This document shows, piece by piece, positions 19,981 to 28,475 of a DNA stretch of 64,000 bases. Each line of letters starts with the position of its first letter. Within the stretch, counting starts at the first letter, position 1. The translations under genes and the position numbers were made by a program. The stretch spans positions 1 to 64,000 of the forward strand of contig JAEYYX010000094.1 in NCBI GenBank assembly GCA_023428245.1, written 5' to 3'. A model generated the notes under the pieces. It was not told the origin of the DNA. It saw only the letters and a list, made by a program, of their open reading frames with translations, and searched no databases. This DNA is from Pseudomonadota bacterium. GTDB lineage: Bacteria > Myxococcota_A > Polyangia > Polyangiales > Polyangiaceae.

Positions 19981-21414
19981 ATGACTCTTCGCCCCAGCGA
20001 ACCGCGGGTCCTCGTTGTCGACGACGAGCCTACCCTGCGCCAAACCCTAACGATTCTATTGCGCCGAGCGGGCTTCGAACCGACCGTTTGCGCTGGGTAT
20101 TTCGAGGCGCTGGGCGCGATTCGGGACGCGCCCCGGCCCTATCCTGTCGTCCTCACAGACCTGTCCATGCCCGGAGGGTCCGGCCTCGACGTGCTGGCCG
20201 CGGCGAAGGCGCGCAGCCCTCACACCCAGGTCGTCTTCATGACGGCCCATTCTTCCGTCGAGAGCGCTGTCGATGCGATGCGGGGGGGCGCCTATGATTT
20301 CGTGAAGAAGCCCTTCGACACGGGGGAGCTTGTCGTCGTTCTCACGAAGGCGCTCGAAAAGTACGCGCTTACGACCGAGAACGCAGCACTCCGGGCGCGC
20401 GTGCAACATGACGAAGCCGCGCCCATCTTGGGCCGGAGCCCGGTCATGCGAAAAGTGATGGATCTGGTGCAGCGGGTCGCTCGCTCGCGCACCAGCGTCC
20501 TTATCACGGGAGAGAGCGGTACCGGCAAAGAGCGCATCGCTCAGGCCGTACATCGCTCGTCGGACCGGAGCGACAGGCCGTTCCTCGTCATCAACTGTGG
20601 AGCGCTTCCGGAAAATTTGATGGAAAGTGAGCTCTTCGGCCACGAGAAAGGCGCCTTCACGGGCGCCTCGGAGCGGACCTTAGGGCTCTTTCGCGAAGCG
20701 GAAGGCGGGACTGTCTTTCTCGACGAGATCGGGGAGCTCCCACTTCCCCTGCAGGTGAAGCTTCTGCGCGTGCTCCAGGAACGAAAGGTGCGCCCTGTGG
20801 GGTCGGCGAAAGAGGTGCCCGTGGATGTTCGGGTCATCGCTGCTACCAATCGCCCCATCGAAGCGGACGTCGAGGCCGAAAAGTTCCGCAGTGATCTCTA
20901 CTACCGCATCAACGTTGTGCGCATCGAACTCCCGCCGCTGCGTGAGCGGCGAGAGGACATCTTCGATCTGGTCGATTCGTTCCGAGAGCGGTTTGCCCTC
21001 GAGCTGGGCAAAGACGTGCGCGGCGTGACGCCCGACGCCTTGCGCGCGCTCTTGGCCTATGATTTTCCGGGAAACGTGCGAGAGCTCGAGAACATGATGG
21101 AGCGCGCAGTGACCTTGGCGGGCAGCACGCAGCTCGGTCTGGGCGACTTTCCCGAGACCATTGGCGGCTGGGCGAGTGCGCCCGGGCCGGCCCTCGTCGA
21201 ACTTCCTGAAGGCGGTTGTGACTTGGATGCGGTTCTGATGGAGGTCGAGCGGCGCCTTCTGACCGAGGCCCTCGAGCGTGCAGGTGGGATTCGCACCCAC
21301 GCCGCGAAGTTGCTCGGGGTCAGCTTTCGCTCGTTTCGCTATCGACTCTCGAAACATTCCCTCGATCCCGATGGTGGTTCGCTCGAAGAGGGCGAAACGG
21401 ACGGCGAGTCGTGA
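19981..21414 (+). CDS. pilR: Sigma-54-dependent NtrC-family response regulator (PilR-like)
   Basis: 477 residues. Receiver domain (VLVVDDEP, acceptor Asp in LTDLSMPGGSG, Lys in FVKKPFD), AAA+ domain with Walker A GESGTGKE, the sigma-54 contact loop GAFTGA, Walker B-like GGTVFLDEIGELPL, and a C-terminal Fis-type HTH (HAAKLLGVSFRSFRYRLSKH). It activates sigma-54 promoters after phosphorylation. Three pilin-type genes follow at once, which supports a PilR-like role; the partner kinase PilS is not in the adjoining sequence. ATG 19981 sits just after GGGAG. No convincing -24/-12 site was found between this gene and the first pilin. Confidence 0.85.
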   Translation: MTLRPSEPRVLVVDDEPTLRQTLTILLRRAGFEPTVCAGYFEALGAIRDAPRPYPVVLTDLSMPGGSGLDVLAAAKARSPHTQVVFMTAHSSVESAVDAMRGGAYDFVKKPFDTGELVVVLTKALEKYALTTENAALRARVQHDEAAPILGRSPVMRKVMDLVQRVARSRTSVLITGESGTGKERIAQAVHRSSDRSDRPFLVINCGALPENLMESELFGHEKGAFTGASERTLGLFREAEGGTVFLDEIGELPLPLQVKLLRVLQERKVRPVGSAKEVPVDVRVIAATNRPIEADVEAEKFRSDLYYRINVVRIELPPLRERREDIFDLVDSFRERFALELGKDVRGVTPDALRALLAYDFPGNVRELENMMERAVTLAGSTQLGLGDFPETIGGWASAPGPALVELPEGGCDLDAVLMEVERRLLTEALERAGGIRTHAAKLLGVSFRSFRYRLSKHSLDPDGGSLEEGETDGES

Positions 21415-21455
21415 GCTTGCCCCGGTGGGCGGTTCGGAGGCTGGGGCTCCCGCTC

Positions 21456-22067
21456 ATGGAGCGGCCGTGCTATTTTCTCAGGGTGAACCTTTGTAGGTCC
21501 CTAGAGCGGCGGTCTGTGCCCGGGCTCGGTTGTGCGGGCCGAGCGCGTCTCACACGCGGGTTCACACTCACGGAGCTGATGGTCGTGATCGTGCTCATCA
21601 GCGTTCTCTCAGCGCTCGCCTATCCGTCGCTCCGCAAGCGCATCGAGGAAGCGCACGGACGCGAAGGGGTCGGACAGATGCGGGCGATCGCCGGCGCTCA
21701 GGAACGCTTCCGTTCCGAGCATATGATGTACCTAAACGTCTCACCGGAAAACACGCTCTACCCGAACCCGTCTCCGAACACGACCAAGTACCATTTTCGC
21801 CAGCCCGCGCATGCCGACTACGCGCGCTGGGAGGTGCTCGCGCCTGAGATCAAAGTGCCGACGCCCTATTCGTTCGTTTCGCGCGCGGGTCTCGCCGGGG
21901 TTACCTTGCCGACGAATCCGATGGGGCTCCTTTGGCCTGATGTGTTACCGGGTGGCCCTTGGTATTTCGTTTACGGCGTCGGAGACATCGACGGCGACGG
22001 AACACCGCAGAGAATGCTGGTTTCGAGCTTCGATCCGCAGGTGGTGGTCGCCGAGCCCGGGGAGTGA
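21456..22067 (+). CDS. Type IV pilin-like protein
   Basis: Carries a class III signal: basic leader, then RG/FTLTELMVVIVLISVLSAL with the +5 Glu and a hydrophobic helix, the site for prepilin peptidase cleavage and N-methylation. The globular part is about 160 residues ending in a DIDGDGTPQ segment common in pilin-like proteins. The start is unclear: GTG 21411 (overlapping the pilR stop), ATG 21456, GTG 21483 or GTG 21516 would give leaders of about 50, 35, 26 or 15 residues. It is co-directional with pilR, and the next pilin gene starts inside its stop codon (TGATG). Confidence 0.8.
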   Translation: MERPCYFLRVNLCRSLERRSVPGLGCAGRARLTRGFTLTELMVVIVLISVLSALAYPSLRKRIEEAHGREGVGQMRAIAGAQERFRSEHMMYLNVSPENTLYPNPSPNTTKYHFRQPAHADYARWEVLAPEIKVPTPYSFVSRAGLAGVTLPTNPMGLLWPDVLPGGPWYFVYGVGDIDGDGTPQRMLVSSFDPQVVVAEPGE

Positions 22068-22639
22068 TGACGATGATATCGAGAGGAAACGCTCACAACG
22101 CCTCAGGGAATCGCACCCGCGGCTTCACCTTGGTGGAACTCATGGCCGTGGTGGTCATCACGGGGATCCTGGCGTCCCTCGCGGTCGTCGGCTACCGCCG
22201 ATACGTCGACAGCGCGAAGACGAACGAGGCCCGCGAGGTGATTGGCTCAATCAAAGCCGGGCAAGAGTCCTATTTCGACGAGACGATGCGTTTTCTGAAC
22301 GTGTCGACCAACATCAACACCTACTACCCGAACGCGTCGCCCACGGGATTCGTCAAGACGAGCTGGGTGAATGACTCCTCCGAGGCGTACAAGAACTTCG
22401 GGCGTCTTGGGGTGAACGTCAACGCCCCTGTCTACTTCGGCTATTCCTCGATCGCATCTTCCGGGGGCACAGGTGAGCCCTCGGCGGGACAAGGGATCAC
22501 GAACTGGAGTCCGCCCACGACGCAGCAGCCTTATTACATCGTCAAAGCGGTCTGTGACATCAATCCGGGGGGAGAGGTCACAGCCTTCGTGAGCTCGAGT
22601 TTCCAGTCGGATATTTACGGCGAGAACGTCGGCGAGTAG
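22067..22639 (+). CDS. Type IV pilin (PilA-like)
   Basis: 190 residues with a 19-residue leader ending RTRG/FTLVELMAVVVITGILA, the prepilin-peptidase site with Glu at +5. The long N-terminal helix continues to KTNEAREVIGSIKAGQESYF. The C-terminal domain is rich in Ser/Thr/Tyr/Asn and glycine, as in PilA-type major pilins of myxobacteria. The ATG overlaps the previous stop (TGATG), suggesting coupled translation. It could be the major pilin or a minor pilin; the paired arrangement does not settle this. Confidence 0.85.
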   Translation: MTMISRGNAHNASGNRTRGFTLVELMAVVVITGILASLAVVGYRRYVDSAKTNEAREVIGSIKAGQESYFDETMRFLNVSTNINTYYPNASPTGFVKTSWVNDSSEAYKNFGRLGVNVNAPVYFGYSSIASSGGTGEPSAGQGITNWSPPTTQQPYYIVKAVCDINPGGEVTAFVSSSFQSDIYGENVGE

Positions 22640-22649
22640 CAATCGACTC

Positions 22650-23132
22650 GTGGCCTGGTCACCGATTCAGCTCGCCCTCGGATTCTCCCTCGGCTCGAGC
22701 GCCGTGGTCGTCGCCGTTCCAGCCTTTCTCCGCGACTTTCACGCGTCGCGACTCGCCGAGCCTTTGGACGGTCTCGCGGAGATCTCGGGCCGCGCCAGCG
22801 CCTTGGGCGCCGGGTCGCCCGTGGAGCGAGCGTTCCCAGCGAGCGCACCGCTCACCCCGGCGCGTGTTCCTGGGGCGACTCCGCTGCTCGACCCGCCCGG
22901 CACCTGGGATCATCCTACCTGGCGCTTGCTCGACTTCCGAAAGGATCGAGCACATTTTTTCTCCTTCCAGTTCGATAGCCAGTGTAGCCCAGAGCGGGCG
23001 AGCTTTGTGGCGACCGCTTTCGGGGACCAGGACGCCGACGGACTCTACTCGGAGTTTTCAGTGACCGGCGAGATGGTGGGGTCGGGGTTGCCCGTCGTTT
23101 ATCCCGTTGAGATCTATCGCGAGGTCGAATGA
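22650..23132 (+). CDS. Pilin-like protein with a non-canonical N-terminus
   Basis: 160 residues. An N-terminal hydrophobic helix (IQLALGFSLGSSAVVVAVPA) leads into an amphipathic helix, as in pilins, but there is no GFTLxE prepilin cleavage site. The C-terminal part (FVATAFGDQDADGLYSEFSV) strongly resembles the calcium-loop-like end of pilin-like proteins. It starts at GTG 22650, ten bases behind the second pilin. Its stop overlaps the next ATG (ATGA). It may be a membrane-anchored minor pilin or pilin-interacting factor; this is inference. Confidence 0.65.
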   Translation: MAWSPIQLALGFSLGSSAVVVAVPAFLRDFHASRLAEPLDGLAEISGRASALGAGSPVERAFPASAPLTPARVPGATPLLDPPGTWDHPTWRLLDFRKDRAHFFSFQFDSQCSPERASFVATAFGDQDADGLYSEFSVTGEMVGSGLPVVYPVEIYREVE

Positions 23133-24052
23133 AGAGCGGCCGGGCGCGAGGGATTGGGTTCTCCTTGCTGTGCCTCACGCTCGGGGCCACGGCCTTTTCG
23201 AGTGCGCGGGGGGCGCTTCGTGGTCCCTACTCGGCGCTCGGCGAAGCGGAAGATCTCACGGCCCTTCCCGATCCAGAAAAGCTCGAGGTGTTCTCGCTCG
23301 GCTACAAGGCTGCCGTAGCTGACTACTTGTTTGCCAATACCTTGGTCCGCGCGGGCCGCAGCTTCACTCAAAAGCGCCACTTCGAACACCTTGATCGCTA
23401 TCTGCGCGCGATCATCTATCTCGATCCCTACTACCGCGACGTCTACATTTTCGCGGATTCCCTGCTCACGCTGAGCACTGTAGAGTCTCCTCCCGAAAAC
23501 TTTCGCCACGCCCGCGACATCCTCGAAGTCGGCCTCGCACATTTCCCGAACGACCCAGAGCTGTGGCTCTCCGCGGCGCAATTTGTCCTTTACCTAGCGC
23601 CTCCCTGGCTCAGCGAGGACGAAGACAAAGGCGAGTGGCGCGCGAAGGGGGCCGAGATGATGCAACGCGCCTGCGAGCTCAGTCCGGACGAACCTCCCGC
23701 TGGATGCATCTCCTCACTTCGTCGATTGACCGACGCTGGTCAGACCGAAGCGGCCATTGCGTCGATCGAGCGCATGCTGGTGCTCGCCGAGGATCCGACC
23801 TTCCGCTCAGTCCTTTCTACGAAGCTCGCGGAACTCGTGAGTGAAGCGAGAGCGCGAACATTCGGGGACCGCACCGCGGCCCTCGCACGCCGGCACCTGT
23901 TCGATCTCCCTTTGGCCTCCCGCGCGGAGTATCAGATCATGGGTCCGGCGTTTTCGGGGATGGCCTGCCTGAGTGGAAGTGTACCCGAAGAGTCTTGCGC
24001 TACATCATTCCGAGCCGAGGGCGCGAAGGTTGCGCGCGGCTCCATTGACTAA
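23129..24052 (+). CDS. Membrane-anchored TPR-like protein of the pilin cluster
   Basis: 307 residues with a short N-terminal hydrophobic segment (IGFSLLCLTLGATAF) and a helical body with TPR-like periodicity (YLRAIIYLDPYYRDVYIFAD, FRHARDILEVGLAHFPNDPE, AEMMQRACELSPDEPP). No catalytic motif. The ATG overlaps the stop of the pilin-like gene by 4 bp, so it belongs to the pilR-pilin run, perhaps as an assembly factor. Exact role unknown. A short imperfect hairpin (GGGA..AGCC/GGCT..TCCC near 24064-24085) follows without a T-run. Confidence 0.7.
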   Translation: MKSGRARGIGFSLLCLTLGATAFSSARGALRGPYSALGEAEDLTALPDPEKLEVFSLGYKAAVADYLFANTLVRAGRSFTQKRHFEHLDRYLRAIIYLDPYYRDVYIFADSLLTLSTVESPPENFRHARDILEVGLAHFPNDPELWLSAAQFVLYLAPPWLSEDEDKGEWRAKGAEMMQRACELSPDEPPAGCISSLRRLTDAGQTEAAIASIERMLVLAEDPTFRSVLSTKLAELVSEARARTFGDRTAALARRHLFDLPLASRAEYQIMGPAFSGMACLSGSVPEESCATSFRAEGAKVARGSID

Positions 24053-24109
24053 CCCCTTCTTGGGAAAGCCCTACGGCTCTCCCGAAGCGGCCGGCCCTCT
24101 CGAGAGAGC

Positions 24110-26245
24110 TTAGAAGCGAACCACTGCGACGGCGGTTTGACCGGGCGCAACGTTCACCGTCTGCGTCTTGCGGCCGTGCTGCGGGTGCACGAAGACGACA
24201 GTGTGGGGGCCTGCCTTGACCTTCACGCCCATCTTGGGGGTGCTCCCGAGGGGCTTGCCGTCGAGGATGACGCTCGAGATGGGGATGGAGTTGATGTTGA
24301 GGGTGCCTTGGCCGCTCGGAGCTGCGCTGCTCGCCGAGGACGAGCTCGCGCTGCTGGTGCTCGGCGTGGGGCGGGTCGAGGTCGTGGAGGAGGAGGAGGA
24401 CGAAGATGAGCTCCTCTCCTCGCTCGGCTCGAGCGAGACGACGATCGTCTGTTCGGGCGAGTCCGCCGTGAGGTCGACTCGCTTCTCGAAGTCAGCGTGA
24501 CCGCTCTTCTTCGCTACGACGCGGTAGTCGCCATCCGCAGGGATTTCGATACTTCTCGGGAGGTCCACCTTGTGGAGCTTCACCGGTTTCTTTCCGGATC
24601 CGATGAGGAGGATCTCTGCACCGTCGGTGTTTTGTCCAAGCTCGACGCGGAGCTGGCCCTTCTCGAGCTTGAACGACGGATCGAGCCTGAGGACTTCATT
24701 CGAAGAGATCGAGACAGTCTTCTTATAGGGGGCGAAATAGGGGTTGCCGCTGATCTCGATCTCGTGAGATCCGGGTGAGAGATCCGTGAGCTCCTGAGGA
24801 AGGGGGCCGATCTCCTTTCCGTCTACGAAGAGCTTCATGCCGGAGGGTCCGGAGGGAATGGTGAGACCCGTTCCGGAGCTGCCTGGTATGAGCTCAAGGT
24901 TCACCGGCGTTTCTTCGCCCTTCTCAACCTTGACCAGCATCGGCGCCATCTCGGCGAAACCAGGCGCAGTCGCGCGTACGGAGTGTGTCTTGGCAGCCAG
25001 ACCATCGATCACACAGGGCGACTGGGAGCACTTGGGCTCGTCGTTTACCAAAATGCTCACATTATCGATGGCCTTGCCGCCGGGCCCCCCGACGGACACA
25101 ACGATCGTGCCTGTGCCACCCGAGAACGCGAAAAACGCTCCGACAGTCAGCAAGACGAGCGCGCCAGCCCCGATCCATTTGCCCGTGTTGCTCGAGCTCT
25201 GTGGCGGGGGAACCGGATAGGAGGGGACTCGAGACGGCGAGTAGGTCGCTTCAGCGGGCGGAGCCGAGCTGCGCGCAACCGGATGTGTACCGAAGTTCGG
25301 GGGCGGGCTCGAACCGAAGGCGGAAGGCGAAGGCGCGCTCGGGAAGCTCGGCGGTTGCGAAGATGAATACTGGATCCCGCCCTGAGGGGAGGGAGCTCCG
25401 CTGACGACGATGGGCGGAGGGCCGGAGAGGACGGGCGGAGGCCCAGCCGGGGGAACCGCTGGTGGAGGCGCCACAGCGCGCGAAGCGGAGAGGTTCGGCG
25501 CGGCGCCTGGGGCGCTCGCCGTCGGAGGCGGGGGCGGAGGAACCTTTGATGGGACCGAGGAGCCGAGCAATGCGCGTGCGGCGGACTCACCTGCCGTGCG
25601 ATCGAAGACTGTCGTCTTCTCGTCCTCGTCGTCCCAATCGTCTGAGGGTGGGTCGGCAAGGGGCGGCGTAACGGGCGGGCTGGGAGGCGCAACTGCGGCC
25701 GGGGGAACCCCTGGAGGAGGCACAGGCGCCGGACCTCCGGTGAGCGTGCGAGGAGGGGCCGGCGGTGGAGCCTTGGAGAGCGGAGGTGGCGGAGGAGCCT
25801 TGGAGAGCGTAGGCGGCGGAGGCGGGGGCGCCGCGGCCGCGGAAGGCGGCGAGGGAGGAGGCACGAGGACCGACGAAAGAGCGGCGCTCACAGGCGGAGC
25901 GGGAGGCGGTGTCGGCCGAGAGAGGAGTGGCGCCGATGCTGCTGCGGATGGAGTCGGCGGAGGCGGCGGCGGCATCTTCGAAACGCTCGGAGCCGGAGGC
26001 GGCGGAGGAGGCGCCTGGGAGGTGACAAGAGACGGCGACGCAGGATTCGGGACAGCCGGCGGAACCGGCGGGGGCAAGGAGCTCACCTTGGAGGGTGGGG
26101 GCGGTGGCGGCACTTTGCTCTTGGAAGGAGGACCTGGAGGCGCCGCAAGACCGAGGAGGGTTTTCCCTCCACCTACGGTCGGCTTGGGCTGCTTTGCGCC
26201 GAGGCCTTCGAACACATCTAGGTCTGAACCGCCCTGATCACTCAT
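24110..26245 (-). CDS. Pro-rich single-pass membrane protein with PEGA domains
   Basis: 711 residues. The N-terminal ~350 residues are low-complexity, dominated by poly-Pro blocks and containing an acidic element DDEDEKTTVFDR. One transmembrane helix follows (WIGAGALVLLTVGAFFAF), then beta-rich extracytoplasmic repeats. The last fits PEGA (LNINSIPISSVILDGKPLGS...VKAGPHTVVFVHP). A Ser-rich linker (nine Ser in a row) separates the repeats. PEGA domains are surface or periplasmic beta modules. The start ATG overlaps the stop of the small upstream gene by 4 bp. Function unknown. Confidence 0.8.
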   Translation of the reverse strand: MSDQGGSDLDVFEGLGAKQPKPTVGGGKTLLGLAAPPGPPSKSKVPPPPPPSKVSSLPPPVPPAVPNPASPSLVTSQAPPPPPPAPSVSKMPPPPPPTPSAAASAPLLSRPTPPPAPPVSAALSSVLVPPPSPPSAAAAPPPPPPTLSKAPPPPPLSKAPPPAPPRTLTGGPAPVPPPGVPPAAVAPPSPPVTPPLADPPSDDWDDEDEKTTVFDRTAGESAARALLGSSVPSKVPPPPPPTASAPGAAPNLSASRAVAPPPAVPPAGPPPVLSGPPPIVVSGAPSPQGGIQYSSSQPPSFPSAPSPSAFGSSPPPNFGTHPVARSSAPPAEATYSPSRVPSYPVPPPQSSSNTGKWIGAGALVLLTVGAFFAFSGGTGTIVVSVGGPGGKAIDNVSILVNDEPKCSQSPCVIDGLAAKTHSVRATAPGFAEMAPMLVKVEKGEETPVNLELIPGSSGTGLTIPSGPSGMKLFVDGKEIGPLPQELTDLSPGSHEIEISGNPYFAPYKKTVSISSNEVLRLDPSFKLEKGQLRVELGQNTDGAEILLIGSGKKPVKLHKVDLPRSIEIPADGDYRVVAKKSGHADFEKRVDLTADSPEQTIVVSLEPSEERSSSSSSSSSTTSTRPTPSTSSASSSSASSAAPSGQGTLNINSIPISSVILDGKPLGSTPKMGVKVKAGPHTVVFVHPQHGRKTQTVNVAPGQTAVAVVRF

Positions 26246-26424
26246 TGGAAGAAATTCTCCGTCTTTTCCCGGCCTCGCTGCATCTCGCGCTCCATTTGCT
26301 TCTCATCGCGTTCGATGAGCATTCCGTCGATGCGCGGATTTCGGTCCGAGTAGACTAGCCACATTGTACGACGGATGGCGAGGGGATTGACCCGCACTGG
26401 AACGGGAATTTGACGACAACGCAT
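26242..26424 (-). CDS. Small hypothetical protein preceding the PEGA gene
   Basis: 60 residues from ATG 26424, basic and charged (IRRTMWLVYSDRNPRIDG, then ERDEKQMEREMQRGREKTENFF). Its stop overlaps the start of the PEGA gene as ATGA. That overlap and the plausible codon use support a real gene, but no family was recognised. The second half is likely a single amphipathic helix. A longer frame (to 26568) is open but would overlap the divergent lipoprotein. Confidence 0.5.
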   Translation of the reverse strand: MRCRQIPVPVRVNPLAIRRTMWLVYSDRNPRIDGMLIERDEKQMEREMQRGREKTENFFQ

Positions 26425-26498
26425 CGAGGAGTCCGTTGGCTGTGGAAATTTTCTGCTGCACGGAAGCGCAGGCGCGAGATTCCGCTGTTTTTGAATCG

Positions 26499-26882
26499 AT
26501 GCTAGGCTCTCGCGTGGCTTCGAGTCGGCGAACATTTGTCGCGATCGTTCTCGGTGGACTCTTCGCATGTTCCTGTCTTTCGCCGACGCTCCCGCTGCCT
26601 CCTCCGGTCCGGCCGATCGTTTCTCCGGCCGATCGCGAGGGATATAGCACCGTACGCGGGCGCGTTCCTGGCGGGACCACGGCTATCGTAGAGAATCTGT
26701 CGACCGGGGATATCATCGGCAAGGCGACGGATGAGACCGGAAAGTTCGAGATCCGCATCGGTGCGAGCTCTTACGACCGGATCAACGTCTACTACTTCGA
26801 CGGTCTTGAGAGGAGCCAGTCGATTGTCGTGCTCGTGCCTGCTGATGGCTCGGGTGAAGGCGGCGCCGGCGGCGCTCCGTGA
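26499..26882 (+). CDS. Small lipoprotein with carboxypeptidase-regulatory-like beta domain
   Basis: About 127 residues from ATG 26499. A signal with lipobox-like LFACSC is followed by a Pro-rich linker and a beta domain (TVRGRVPGGTTAIVENLSTG, KATDETGKFEIRIGASSYDR). That domain looks like a transthyretin-like / carboxypeptidase regulatory fold, ending in a Gly/Ala tail. It is divergent from the small gene before the PEGA protein. A start at ATG 26436 is possible but adds non-signal-like sequence. Function unknown. Confidence 0.65.
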   Translation: MLGSRVASSRRTFVAIVLGGLFACSCLSPTLPLPPPVRPIVSPADREGYSTVRGRVPGGTTAIVENLSTGDIIGKATDETGKFEIRIGASSYDRINVYYFDGLERSQSIVVLVPADGSGEGGAGGAP

Positions 26883-26990
26883 GTGATCTCTACTGAAGCC
26901 GTCGCGTGCCCGCGCGTGAGAACTCCCCCAAGGAGCAGGCGGGCGCCCCCCGTGTGATCGTTCCGTGAGCGAGCTCAGAGCGCCCGTGGG

Positions 26991-27036
26991 GGACGGTCGG
27001 ACGCGTCAGAGTGTCCTGAGGACGCGTCGACCGTCC
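26991..27036 (-). terminator. Long hairpin spanning the rimO stop codon
   Basis: Two 8-bp arms (GGACGGTC and GACGCGTC, with one bulged G) pair perfectly with GACGCGTC and GACCGTCC across a ~13-base loop, giving a 16-bp stem. In the rimO transcript the stop codon falls at the edge of the loop. No U-tract follows, so it may act in Rho-dependent termination or mRNA 3'-end stability rather than intrinsic termination. Confidence 0.5.
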
Positions 27037-28475
27037 GAGGCTTTGACAACGAGCGATGGGGATCGGAGCGATGGCTTTGCTGCTGCTCCTTCGATCACAG
27101 GGCCATCTTCGTCGATCACCCCGAGCAGGTCGTAGTCCGTAGCCTTTTCGATGCGTGCTTTCACGATCGTGCCCGGCCTGGGATCTCCTTGAGAGAGGAA
27201 AACGACGCCGTCAATCTCGGGCGCTTGGCCTCGGTGGCGACCGACCAGCACAAGCTCGCTCTCCTCGCTCGGTCCTTCCACAAGAATCTCGAGCTCGCGA
27301 CCGACCAGAGCGCGATTCTTCTTTCGGCTGATTTCGCGCTGCAGAGCCATGAGTTTTCGATGGCGCTGATAGGACTCGATGGGACGGACCTTGTCCGAGA
27401 AGCTCCGCGCCTCACAGTCCTCTTCGTCTGAATAACGAAACACTCCTACTCGATCGAACTCCGCGAAACGCACGAACTCGCACAGCTCCGCGAATTCTTG
27501 TTCCGTCTCGCCAGGATGACCGACAATGAAGGCGGTGCGGAAGGTCAAATCACGAACTTTTGTTCTAAGCTTTTCGACGAGCGAGTAGAGGCGCTGTCCA
27601 CCGTGTCCGCGCTTCATGCGGCGGAGCATGCCGTCGGCGGCATGCTGGAGTGGCATATCGACGTAGGGTAAGACCACCGGGTGGGAGTCGAGGAGCTCAA
27701 TCAGCCCGTCGGTCATCGTCTCGGGATAGAGGTAGAAGATGCGCAGCCAGTGCAGCCCGCGCACTTCGGCTACCCTCTGGACGAGCTTTTCGAGGGAGGT
27801 GCCGTCTCCGAGATCGCGCCCATATGCGATGGTGTCTTGGGAGATCAGGTTGACCTCAAGCACACCCACTGAGACGAGCCGTTCGACTTCACGGACGATG
27901 TCGTCGATGGTGCGGCTGCGCTGCTTACCGCGCATCTTCGGGATCACACAGAAGGAGCAGCTGCGGTTGCAGCCTTCGGCGATCTTGACGTAGGCGCTGG
28001 CGCCCCGGGTTGAGAGCATCCGCGGATCTTCAGCGGACACGACCCAATCTTTCGGCTGACCGACGAGCATGCGCGTTTGCTCACCGTCGAGCACGGCCGA
28101 GAGCTTCGGCATGTCGCTCGAGCCGAGGAAATGGTCGACCTCGGGGAGCGAGTCTTCGAGCTCGCCGGAATAACGCTGCGAGAGGCAGCCCGAGACCACG
28201 AGCTTCTTGCAGCGGCCGGACTTCTTGAGCTCGGCCATCTCGAGGATCGTCTCGATCGACTCCTTCTTGGCCGACTCGATGAAGCCGCAGGTGTTGACGA
28301 CGATGACCTCTGCGTCGCTCGCGTCGTCGACGTGGCGATAGCCCTTCTGGAGAGCGCCACCGAGCATCACTTCGCTGTCGACTCGGTTCTTAGGACAACC
28401 GAGGGACACGAAGTGAACCGTGCGCGGGGCACTCTCACCCCCGCCGCCGGCTTCGCTCACGATTGACTCATCCAT
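27006..28475 (-). CDS. rimO: Ribosomal protein S12 methylthiotransferase
   Basis: A radical-SAM enzyme that methylthiolates Asp of ribosomal protein S12. The N-terminal UPF0004 domain starts HFVSLGCPKNRVDSE, the RimO form, with cysteines in CGFIESAKKE and VSGCLSQRY. The radical-SAM cluster is CNRSCSFCVIP, and a C-terminal TRAM domain follows. 489 residues from ATG 28475. A GTG at 28460 overlapping the carA stop (GTGA) would remove five residues and fits the coupling seen elsewhere in this operon. Last gene of pyrC-carA-rimO. Confidence 0.95.
   Translation of the reverse strand: MDESIVSEAGGGGESAPRTVHFVSLGCPKNRVDSEVMLGGALQKGYRHVDDASDAEVIVVNTCGFIESAKKESIETILEMAELKKSGRCKKLVVSGCLSQRYSGELEDSLPEVDHFLGSSDMPKLSAVLDGEQTRMLVGQPKDWVVSAEDPRMLSTRGASAYVKIAEGCNRSCSFCVIPKMRGKQRSRTIDDIVREVERLVSVGVLEVNLISQDTIAYGRDLGDGTSLEKLVQRVAEVRGLHWLRIFYLYPETMTDGLIELLDSHPVVLPYVDMPLQHAADGMLRRMKRGHGGQRLYSLVEKLRTKVRDLTFRTAFIVGHPGETEQEFAELCEFVRFAEFDRVGVFRYSDEEDCEARSFSDKVRPIESYQRHRKLMALQREISRKKNRALVGRELEILVEGPSEESELVLVGRHRGQAPEIDGVVFLSQGDPRPGTIVKARIEKATDYDLLGVIDEDGPVIEGAAAKPSLRSPSLVVKASDGRRVLRTL

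Noticed and set aside
21415..21530. Sigma-54 promoter between pilR and the first pilin
   Set aside because: Only poor matches such as TGGGCGG-N4-GAGGC were found; the elements fit the consensus too weakly.
25410..26237. Gly-rich plus-strand frame opposite the PEGA gene
   Set aside because: Poly-Gly is the mirror of the poly-Pro codons on the real strand.
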